64,000 nucleotides of DNA from assembly GCA_007750655.1 (NCBI GenBank), contig CP036290.1, positions 1,426,001 to 1,490,000 of the forward strand, given 5' to 3'. Under the pieces are notes generated by a model. The model searched no databases and was not told the DNA's origin. It saw only the letters and a program-made list of their open reading frames with translations. Positions 1 through 9,600 of the stretch are shown here, piece by piece. Origin of the DNA: Rohdeia mirabilis (GTDB lineage Bacteria > Planctomycetota > UBA1135 > GCA-002686595). The position numbers and the translations under genes were made by a program. Numbering within the stretch: position 1 is the stretch's first letter; each line of letters starts with the position of its first letter.

Positions 1-2790
1 GCGAAGTGCCAGCTCGCCCCGTTCGTGCACACCCGCGGGTGGGACCGATGGATCGTCGAGCGCGCGTATCGTCTCCTCGATGGCCGCGAGCCCCGCTCCG
101 CGTCGGTCACCGCGCTCGAAGCGTGCCAGCGTCAAGCCCTTCCGCGAGAGGTTGGTGACATTCGAAGTCGGACCCGACCACCGCGTGGCGATCGTCAGGG
201 CACTCGCGAACCTCTGCTCGGCTTCCTCGAGCGCCCTCAGGTTCAAGTGGGCGATTCCCGCAGCATTGAGGACGATCGCCGACTCGATCGAGCTCTTTCC
301 GAATTCTCGCTCGACGCGTGCGAGCGCGGTGGATTCGAGCGCGACCATCTCGTCCCAGTGCTTCAGGTCGCCGAGCGTCTCCATCAACTGCTTCGTGGTG
401 TTCGCCACTTCCCAGCTCCCTTCTCCGAGCCTCCCGAGATAGATATCGAGGAGCGCCCGAGTCTCGGCCAGGGCTTCGTCGGATCGGTCGAAGTGGCGAA
501 GTGCCTTGGCGCGCCGAGAACGGAGGTCGAGGACACCGATGGCTCTCCCGTCCCGATCGACGGGAGCCGATCCATACGCGGCCAGTCGCTCGTCGAGAAC
601 GGCCAGTGCTTCGGCGGGTCGACCGTCCTGGAGGATCGCGTCCGCGTACTGCGCCCAGGCATCGATGGTCCTGGTCGAAGGATCGCCGTAGTACGCGATC
701 CGGGAGTCGACGGCGCGCCTCGCGATCTCGACCGCTTCGCTCGAACGTCCGAGGTAGCTCAGGACCAGCGCGTGGTTGTAGTCGACGATCGCACAGACGT
801 AGAGCATAGTGTCGGGGAACGCGGTCCGCAGTTCCTCCACGTACGCGTACGTATCTCTCGCCAACTCCCAATCCCCTCCGCTCGCCGCCGCGAGATGGAG
901 GGACTTGAGGCCTTCTCCGACGGACTCGGCGTCGCGCGGATGCTCGAGTGCCTGGCCGCGCATCGTCGAGAGCCATTCATGGGCGTCCGCGCGTGCCTGA
1001 TCCCGATCGCCTACGAGGTACTCAACCTCGATCAGTCTCCCGCGGACTCGCTGCTTCTCCAGAAACTCGACGCCTTCCTCACGCTCGTAGAGCTCGAGTG
1101 CCCGTCGGAGTGCGGCGCGAGCAAGCTCCATCTGATCCAGCCGCCGCAGTGCATGCCCCGTGGTCTCGTAGATCGCACCCAGTGCCCGGTCCGACTCGGG
1201 TGCTCCGACACCCGACTCCAGCTGCTGCAACGTGTGGTTCAGAGCATCGAGAAGGGTGTACTTCTCGGCGCCCGAACCCGACAGCGGGGCACGTTCGAAG
1301 ACACGTCCGTAGAAGCTCGCCAGAGCCTCGGACTTGAACAGGCTTTCCGCCAACGCCTCCTTCGCGACTGACTCCGCCGCCAGTGCATCCTCGGCCTCGC
1401 GTCGGGCCGCGATCGCGAGCAGGGCGTTGGACTCGGCGCGTTCGCGCGCTCTCACTGCCTCGGTCAGAGCCACTTCCCGTTCGATCAGCGCCGCGTCCCG
1501 ATCTCCGACGGCATGCTGCTCTCGGGCGAGTGCTCGGGACTTCTCGATCAGGCCATAGCTGGTACCGAGTAGCGCGATGAGCAGGAGCGCTAGCGCGCCT
1601 GCCGCGACGGCGAATGCCGTTCGATGCCGCCGCATAGTCGTGCGCGCCCGGTACTGCCAGGTGGGAGGGCCCGCATGGAGAAACTCGTGGGCAAGATAGC
1701 GCCCCAGATCGTCCCGCAGCTCCGCAGCGGATGCGTACCTTCGGCGCGGATCCGGGTCGCAAGCATGGGCGACGATCCAGTCGAGTTCCTGATCGATCCC
1801 CGACGCCGATCGTGAAGGGATCGGGACGGGGTCGCGGCGGACCGATGCGAGGATGGCATGGGTTGTGAGCGTCGAAGCGAAGCGCGGTCGGCCCGTCACG
1901 ACCTCGGTGACGAGTACGCCCAATGCGTAGACGTCGAGAGTCGGCCGCACTCGGTCGTTGGTGTCCGTCAAGCGTTCCGGAGCTACGTACGCCGCGGTAC
2001 CGACGACCGAGCCCGGTTCGGTGCGCGGTCCTATGCCCGACTCGTGGTCATCCGCCAGGCGCGCGATGCCGAAGTCGATGACGCGCGCTCTCCCGTGGGC
2101 ATCGACGAGGACGTTGCCCGGCTTGAGGTCGCGATGGACGACGCCCTGAGCATGTCCATGGGCGATCGCGTCGCAGACGTCTCGCAGGAGTGCCACGCGC
2201 TCGCGCGTGTCGAGAGCTTCGTCGGCGACGTAGACGTCGATCGTGCGGGCGTCGTAGACGTACTCCAAGGCGATCCAAGGCGCCTTTCGCCCACCGATCG
2301 TGTCGACGCCGGAGCTGATGACGCGCGCAATACAGGGGTGGTCGAGCTGGGCGAGGAGCTGAGACTCCAGTTGGAAGCGCGCTTCGGCGAGGTCTCGAAC
2401 TCGGCCGTACGACGCGCGGCGGGACATCACCTTCAGCGCGACGAGCCGTTCGGGTGATGCTTGACGGGCGAGGTAGACCTGGGACATGCCGCCGGCGTCC
2501 AGGCTGTCCTCGATGGTGAATGGACCGACGCGCGTGCCGACGACCCGCTGGCGTTCGTTCGCGGGCACTGATTTCGTGTCGCGCTCGGACGCGTCCACAG
2601 CGCCTCCCGCCCCGTCTACGGTGTCGTCGACGAACGTCGGGACGAGACCCAGGATCCGCAGGGCTTCCTGTCGGAGCTCGTCATCGCCGTCGGAGGCATC
2701 TTCGATGAACGTGACCTGCTCGTCGACGGCGAGGTCGAGCGCGCTTTCGACGATCTCTTGGAGGCGCTGGGTGTGACTGGGCTCGGACAT
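1..2790 (-). CDS. Serine/threonine protein kinase with TPR-like C-terminal region (partial, runs off left edge)
   Basis: Reads leftward from an ATG at 2790 with no stop before base 1, giving 930 codons. An acidic N-terminal segment is followed by a Hanks-type kinase domain: glycine loop DAGGMSQVYLA (first loop glycine replaced by D), VALKVM with the ATP-binding Lys, catalytic HRDLKPGNVL near 2120-2135, DFGIA and the APE motif. A single transmembrane helix (AVAAGALALLLLIALLG) follows, then a long Ala/Glu/Leu-rich helical region resembling TPR repeats, so the TPR part should be periplasmic. The start lies 12 bp beyond the sigma-factor stop, so the two are probably one operon. Planctomycetes commonly pair such kinases with ECF-type sigma factors. 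The substrate is unknown. Plus-strand ORFs over this stretch are shadows. Confidence 0.93.
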   Translation of the reverse strand, partial: MSEPSHTQRLQEIVESALDLAVDEQVTFIEDASDGDDELRQEALRILGLVPTFVDDTVDGAGGAVDASERDTKSVPANERQRVVGTRVGPFTIEDSLDAGGMSQVYLARQASPERLVALKVMSRRASYGRVRDLAEARFQLESQLLAQLDHPCIARVISSGVDTIGGRKAPWIALEYVYDARTIDVYVADEALDTRERVALLRDVCDAIAHGHAQGVVHRDLKPGNVLVDAHGRARVIDFGIARLADDHESGIGPRTEPGSVVGTAAYVAPERLTDTNDRVRPTLDVYALGVLVTEVVTGRPRFASTLTTHAILASVRRDPVPIPSRSASGIDQELDWIVAHACDPDPRRRYASAAELRDDLGRYLAHEFLHAGPPTWQYRARTTMRRHRTAFAVAAGALALLLIALLGTSYGLIEKSRALAREQHAVGDRDAALIEREVALTEAVRARERAESNALLAIAARREAEDALAAESVAKEALAESLFKSEALASFYGRVFERAPLSGSGAEKYTLLDALNHTLQQLESGVGAPESDRALGAIYETTGHALRRLDQMELARAALRRALELYEREEGVEFLEKQRVRGRLIEVEYLVGDRDQARADAHEWLSTMRGQALEHPRDAESVGEGLKSLHLAAASGGDWELARDTYAYVEELRTAFPDTMLYVCAIVDYNHALVLSYLGRSSEAVEIARRAVDSRIAYYGDPSTRTIDAWAQYADAILQDGRPAEALAVLDERLAAYGSAPVDRDGRAIGVLDLRSRRAKALRHFDRSDEALAETRALLDIYLGRLGEGSWEVANTTKQLMETLGDLKHWDEMVALESTALARVEREFGKSSIESAIVLNAAGIAHLNLRALEEAEQRFASALTIATRWSGPTSNVTNLSRKGLTLARFERGDRRGAGLAAIEETIRALDDPSVPPAGVHERGELALR

Positions 2791-2802
2791 GGCATCGCGT
2801 GG

Positions 2803-3393
2803 TCAGGCGTCGTCCGCCAGGCGGGTGCGCAGCCAGCCGATTCCGGCTTGGAGGCGGCGGCGCGTCGTGGATTCGGACCAGCCCATGGCCTCGCCGATGG
2901 ACGGGATCGGGATGCCCTCGAGCGCTGCAGCGACCGCATGGCCCCAGTCGGGAACCGCCTCCACGAGGTCGCTGAGGCTCACCGCGAAGTCCTCGCGTTC
3001 CGACGAGCGCATCAGGGCCTCGAGTGGGCTCTCGCCGCTCGCGGCGGTCTGTTCGTCCAGCGGGACCCGCCCCGAACCGCCTCCGCGCACCAACCGGGTG
3101 CGGTGGCGGTGCACGTCCACCAGCACGTGCTTGAGCGTCGCGAAGTAGTAGGCGAAGAACTCCTCGCGGTTCTTCCACTGTCGGTTGACGTCGTGGAGCT
3201 TGAGGTAGCCCTCGTTCACCAGCTCCTCGGTCGCGAGTCCGTCGCTCGCGTCGCGCGAGGCGGAGCCGGCCGTCAGCTGGCGAGCGCGTCGGGCGACCTG
3301 GCCAAGGCGCTCCAGGAGCTCGCTGAAGAGGGCGTCCCGGGCAGGTCCGGGGTCGCCGAAGTCGCGATTCAGGCGTTCGGTGAGGTCGCTCAC
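2803..3393 (-). CDS. ECF-type sigma-70 family RNA polymerase sigma factor
   Basis: 196 aa from the GTG at 3393 (MSDLTERLNRDF...). The same frame opens at a GTG at 3471, adding a Pro-rich 26-residue stretch that looks non-coding. Region 2 is seen as TEELVNEGYLKLHD...WKNREEFFAYYFATLKHVLVDVHR, and region 4 as a C-terminal helix-turn-helix (IPSIGEAMGWSESTTRRRLQAGIGWLRTRL). This matches the planctomycete ECF subfamily typically encoded beside Ser/Thr kinases. It probably directs transcription under control of the adjoining kinase (inference from adjacency). No anti-sigma factor gene is visible. The ~245 bp between its start and 3639 must hold divergent promoters; I could not identify them. Confidence 0.9.
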   Translation of the reverse strand: MSDLTERLNRDFGDPGPARDALFSELLERLGQVARRARQLTAGSASRDASDGLATEELVNEGYLKLHDVNRQWKNREEFFAYYFATLKHVLVDVHRHRTRLVRGGGSGRVPLDEQTAASGESPLEALMRSSEREDFAVSLSDLVEAVPDWGHAVAAALEGIPIPSIGEAMGWSESTTRRRLQAGIGWLRTRLADDA

Positions 3394-3638
3394 GGGCAAG
3401 GTGGCGCTGGATGGCGAGGAGGGCCCTGGCGGGTGGGCTCGGGGGGCTGGGGGGGGCGGCGCGAAGGGCACCCAGACCGCCAGGAGGCGGGCGTGGGGAG
3501 GACGGACCGGGCCCTGGCTCTGGACGCCTCGGAGTTTACTCGGGATTCTTGACGGCGGGTGGGAGGGCCGTCGTGGTCATCATCGGGCCCCCTCCTTGGC
3601 CCCGACCTCCATCCACGATCCCCCTCGCGGTCCTCGCC

Positions 3639-6600
3639 ATGCCTCTCGATTCTCGCCTCGCCGCCGTCCTCGGCGCCTGCTTCGCCTTCCTGGTCCTCTT
3701 CGCCGCCCCCGCTTCGGCCGTCCAGCAGACGACGGCGACCTGGCTCGGCACCCAGAGCACCGACTGGCACACGCCCGCGAACTGGTCCACCGGCCAGGTT
3801 CCGACGCTCGGTGAGCACGTCGTGGTCCCCGACCAGGCGACGGTGGCCAACTCTCCGCGCATCTCGTCCCAGGACGCCGTGGCGAACGCGGTCGATCTTC
3901 GCCAGGGTGCCCGGCTCACCATGGACAGCGCGCGGACGCTGCTCGTGCGGAGCTGGAAGCAGGTCGACGCCGCCTCGTCGCCGACGAGCGGCTGGGTGCG
4001 CTTCGGTGGCGGAGGGACGGTCGAGGGCGCCGAGGTCGAACTGTCCCAGGTGCGCTTGGCATCGGGTGCAGTCGAGCTGATGGACGACCTGTCCATCCGG
4101 ACGCGACTCGAAGTGGAGAACGGAAGCACGTCCGGAAGTGGGGCCGTGGTGTTCGAAGGCGGGTCGGCGTACTGGGAGCAGGCGGCGACGAGCACGGGGA
4201 TGGTGCATCGGGTTCGGCTCGAAGGGACGGCGGGCAATCAGTACCGCTATGTTCAAGGCAACCCGCGGGTGGGCGAGCTCGAGCAGGTCGGGGGACGCCT
4301 CCATTTTGCAGATGGCGTGGCGCAGACGCTCACCGTTACCGGCGCCTTCACCGTAAGCGGGGGACTGGTCGAGATGAACACCCATGCCCACAGGCTCGAC
4401 GTAGAAGGTGATGTGGTGGTGTCCGGTGGCCAGCTCTCTGGTAGCAGTGCCACTGGTGCTCTGACGTTTGGTGGTACCTGGTCGGCGACTGCGGACTTCC
4501 TCGTGTCCGGTGGACCGATGGTCGTGGCCGGAGGCGGGGCCGTGATCGACGCCCAGGGGCACAGGATCGACAGACTGAAGTTCGAGGATGGTCTCGTTGC
4601 TGTCGACTCGGACGTGCGTGTTATCGGCTTGCTTGCAGTCGAGAATGGCTCCACGAACGGACCAGGCGCGATTGTGATGGACAGTGGTGGATCCTCGTAT
4701 TGGCAGCAATCGGCCGGTGGTACTGGAGAGCTCGGACGGGTACGGCTCGAGGGGACGGCGGGAAATCAGTACCGCTATGTTCAGGGCGACTCGCGGGTGG
4801 GCGAGCTCGAGCAGGTCGGGGGACGCCTCCACTTCGCAGATGGCGTGGCGCAGACGCTCACCGTTACCGGCGCCTTCACCGTAAGCGGGGGACTGGTCGA
4901 GATGAACACCCATGCCCACAGGCTCGACGTAGAAGGTGATGTGGTGGTGTCCGGTGGCCAGCTCTCTGGTAGCAGTGCCACTGGTGCTCTGACGTTTGGT
5001 GGTACCTGGTCGGCGACTGCGGACTTCCTCGTGTCCGGTGGACCGATGGTCGTGGCCGGAGGCGGGGCCGTGATCGACGCCCAGGGACACCGGATCGACA
5101 GACTGAGGTTCGAAGATGGCCTCGTTGCTGTCGACTCGGACGTGAGTGTTATTGGCTTGCTTGCAGTCGAGAATGGCTCCACGAACGGACCAGGCTCGAT
5201 TGTGCTGGACAGTAGTGCAACGTCGTACTGGCAGCAGTCGGCCGGCGGTATAGGGGAAGTCGGACGGGTACGACTCGAGGGGCCAGCGGGAAATCAGTAC
5301 CGCTATGTTCAAGGCGACCCGCGGGTGGGCGAGCTCGAGCAGGTTGGAGGACGTCTCAATTTCGCAGATGGCGTGGCGCAGACGCTCACCGTCACAGGCA
5401 CCTTCACCGTGAGCGGAGGTCAGGTCGAGATGAACACCCATGCCCACAGGCTCGACGTAGCTGGCGATGTGGTGGTGTCCGGTGGCCAGCTCAGCGGTAG
5501 TGGTGCCGCTAGTCTGCTCTTCGGGGGCACCTGGACTTCAACGGTGGACTTCAGTGTCGGGGCTGTCTACGTCATCCCCAGGGACGGCGCGGTGCTCGAT
5601 GCGCAGGGCACAGCGGTGGGGAGGATTAAGTTGGCGTCTGGTGAGGTCGAGATCGAGTCCGACGTGCAGGTTTCGGACCGCCTACTGGTCGAGGCAGGCA
5701 AGTCGAGTGGAGACGGGGCCTTCGTCTTCAACGCTCCTTCGACCGGAACGGACTACCTCGAGTTCGCGGAGGGGGCCACGGGGCATGTCCATGCTGTGCG
5801 CGTCGAGTCGGGGTACGCGCGCTTCCAAGGTCCAGTTCGTATCGAAGGGACCCTCGATCTGAGCGGGGGCGAGCTCGAGTTCTACTCCTCGGGTGGTGCC
5901 ACTCCGCAGAACATCGTCGTCGAAGGAGATGTCCTGGCGAACGGCGCCCGCATCGGCAACTCGAGTCCCGAGGACTACCTCAGCTTCAGCGGAACTTGGG
6001 TTTCCACCGCGGACACGACAGTGTCTGGGTCGGGGTGGGTTCGACCTCTCGACGGTGCCCACATCGATGCTGGCGGGCTTGAGATCGAGCGACTTCTCCT
6101 CGACGACGGCGCCATCGTTCTCGATTCGGATCATCGGGCCGCCAATCGCGTCAAACTAGTGGACGCGACGACGTCGGGACCGGGCGCGATCGTCTTCGAC
6201 GCAGGAGCGAGCGGTCGCGACTACCTCGAGTTCGCCGACTCCGCGACCGGCCATCTGCACGCCGTGCGCATCGATTCGGGGTACGCGCGCTTCCAAGGTC
6301 CGGTTCGCATCGAAGGGACGCTCGATCTGAGCGGAGGCGAGCTCGAGTTCTACTCCTCGGGTGGTGCCACTCCGCAAGACATTGTCGTGGATGGAGATGT
6401 CCTGGCGAACGGCGCCCGCATCGGCAACTCGAGCCCCGAGGACTACCTCAGCTTCAGCGGAACTTGGGTTTCCACCGCGGACACGACAGTGTCTGGGTCG
6501 GGGTGGGTTCGACCTCTCGACGGTGCCCACATCGATGCTGGTGGGCTTGAGATCGAGCGACTTCTCCTCGACGACGGTGCCATCGTTCTCGATTCGGATC

Positions 6601-9600
6601 ATCGGGCCGCCAATCGCGTCAAACTAGTGGACGCGACGACGTCGGGACCGGGCGCGATCGTCTTCGACGCAGGAGCGAGCGGTCGCGACTACCTCGAGTT
6701 CGCCGACTCCGCGACCGGCCATCTGCACGCCGTGCGCATCGATTCGGGGTACGCGCGCTTCCAAGGTCCAGTTCGCATCGAAGGGACGCTCGATCTGAGC
6801 GGAGGCGAGCTCGAGTTCTACTCCACGGGTGGTTCAACTCCGCAGGACATCGTCGTGGAAGGAGATGTCTTGGCAAACGGCGGTCGCATCGGCAACTCTA
6901 GTCCCGAGGACTACCTCAGCTTCAGCGGAGCTTGGGTCTCCACTGGAGAATCCACCGTCTCTGGTGCTGGGTGGATTCGCCCGCTCGACGGCGCGGTCAT
7001 CGACGCAGCATCGTTCGGCGTCCAGCGTGTGGCTGTCACCGACGGCGAAGTGACGAGTGTGACGCCGCTCGTCGTGGACGGCACACTCCGGATCGACGAC
7101 GGGGCTCTGCTCTCGGTCAGTTCGTCCCTCGAACTCGGCACGACCTTCGACGTGGCCGGTGCGCTCGAGATCGGCCCCGGCGCGGCCCTGCGTCTCCCCT
7201 CGAACTTCAACCGGACGCTCGCTTCGACCGGGCGACTCGCACTGCTCGGGACCCCGCTCGCACCGGCAGTTCTCGAGTCCTCGAATGCGCCCGGCTATCG
7301 CCTGACCATCGACGGGGAGTTCGCGGCCGTGAACTTCGTCGTGCGCGACATGAACTCCCAGGGTCTCGTGCTCTCGTCCAGCGCGCGCATCGGCGCGGAA
7401 GGCGTGGTCGCTGGCTCGTTCGAACGCGGCGCCCAGAGCCCGGGCTCGCGCATCCTGCGACTCGAGCTGCCCCTCACCGGTCTGCCCAACGAGCTCTTCG
7501 CCGGCGTGGACTTCGAAGGCGACGCGAACTCGAGCGACAAGAGCGTGTCGCGTCCGAGCAACGCTCTCGGCGAAGCCGTCTTCGTCACCTTCGGCGGGAC
7601 GCTCGGCGGCGAAGCCTTCGAGGACGATCCGGCCCAAAGCGCGCAGGACCCTGACGGCCTCGTGCGTTGGGAGTCGCTCCTGCATCCGGACGTCGCGGCG
7701 CTCGTGATCGGCGCGGCCGAGGTCGGCGTCGTGAACGAACCGACCGCGGCCAGCTACGTCGCTCAGAACCGCGGCGGCGTGGACGCGGTCGGCCCCTGGG
7801 TCGATCGGGTCTGGTTGAGTGTGGATGCGAACCTCGACGGGAACGACCCGCTCTGGTTCGAGGAGACCGTCTCGGCCCCCGTGCTGGCCGGCGAGACGTA
7901 CACGTTCAGCGGTGAGCGCCCGCTGCCGGACGGCTTGAACGGCGACTACTGGGTCTTCGTCCAGCTCGACGCCGAGGACGCGCTCGACGAGAACGGGATC
8001 GAGTCCAACAACACGCTCATCTCGGCCACGCGGATCCAGATCGATCCGTTCCCCCGGCCGGATCTGATCGTCACGGACGTGCAGGCGCCGATCGCGGGGA
8101 CGGACGGTGAGCCGGTGCTGATCGGCTGGACCGTGAAGAACCGCGGTACCGAAGACGTGACCGCGGCCTGGGAGGACCGGCTCTACCTGTCCCGCAACGG
8201 GTTCCTCGACGGTTCGGACGTCCTGCTCGGCACGGCACCCTACGTCGGGACCCTGCTCGAGGGCGACAGCCTCTCGCGCTCCGCTCCGTTCGTCGTGCCC
8301 GCGGGCCTCTACGGGACCTACCAGGTGATCGTGCGCACCGACGCGGTCAACCAGGTCACCAATGAGTCGCGCGAGAACAACAACGTCCTTGCCGACGAGG
8401 ACCCGCTCGAGATCACCCAGCCCGAGCTTCCGGACCTGCGCGGCGTGGCGGCCAACGTCGCACCCGCGGACCCGCTCGTCGTCACCGATCTCTTCCCGGG
8501 AACGGCCGCTCGTGTCAGTTGGGCCGTCCAAAACTTCGACGCCAACCAGGACGGGAAGGGCACCGCGAATCCGGCAGCGGGTGGGCAGTGGCGCTACCGC
8601 TTCTACCTCTCGGACGATCCCGTCCAGGACGGCACCGACCAGACGCTGGCCTATGCCTACGGGTCCGCCACGCTCGATCCGGGCGCCACGGATGCGGGTG
8701 ACTTCGAGTTCACTCTGCCCGCGCAGGTTGGAACCTACTGGCTGATCGGCGTCGCCGACGACACCAGCATGCTCCCCGAGAGCGACGAGGCGAACAACGC
8801 CTGGACGGCGTCCTTCGACGTCCTCGACCCGACCTACGAAGCCACTGTCGCCACGACCTTCGTGGAAGGGGCCGCGACCGATGCGCCGGGCGAGCTCGTC
8901 GTGATGCTCGTCGGCCAGGCGCTCGACACCAACGTCGACCCGCCCGTTCCGGTGCCGAACGTGCCGGTGACCGTGCGCGTGCGTCAGGGCGCATCGCGAC
9001 GCGTTCTCGACGCGACGACGGACGGGAACGGGGACTACTTTGTCGAGTTCGAGCCGTTCGTCAAGGAAACCGGGCGCTTCCTGCTCTACGCCGACCACCC
9101 CGCGGTGCTCGAGGATCCGGCGCAACCGCAGGACCAGTTCGACCTCTTCGATCTGCGCGTGACGCCGCTCGTACGCTCCGAGAGCCTCGTCGCCGGGCAG
9201 TCCGTGACGCGCACAATTACTCTGCGCAACCCGTCGTCTCTGCCGGTCGGTGGAATCACGACCGATGTGGCGGGAGTGCCAGCCCACCTGGTCGTCCAGA
9301 ACCTGCAGGTCCCAGCGGCCTTGGCACCATACCAGTCGGTCACCGTCAGCTACGACCTCGCCGCCATCGCTCTGCCCGCTGCGGGTGAGGACCCGGCGAG
9401 CGTCGAGCTGCGCTTCCAGCTCCCGATCGCCGGCTTCGACACCCGCGTGGAAACCCACACGGCCATCGTGTCAGTCGGTGAGGCCACGCCGTTCCTGGTC
9501 GCGACGCCCAGTGCGTTGAATGTCGAGGCACCGCGAGGCGTCTCGACCCAGGTCATCATCGACGTTCGCAACACGGGCCTCGCCACGGCGACGAACGTCA

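Noticed and set aside
25..1371. Long plus-strand ORF (448 codons)
   Set aside because: It is the mirror of the kinase/TPR gene on the minus strand in a GC-rich genome; the minus-strand frame has kinase motifs and continuous coding.
3390..5447. Long minus-strand ORF under the giant secreted protein
   Set aside because: It follows the repeats of the real gene and has no protein-like features; codon-bias shadow.
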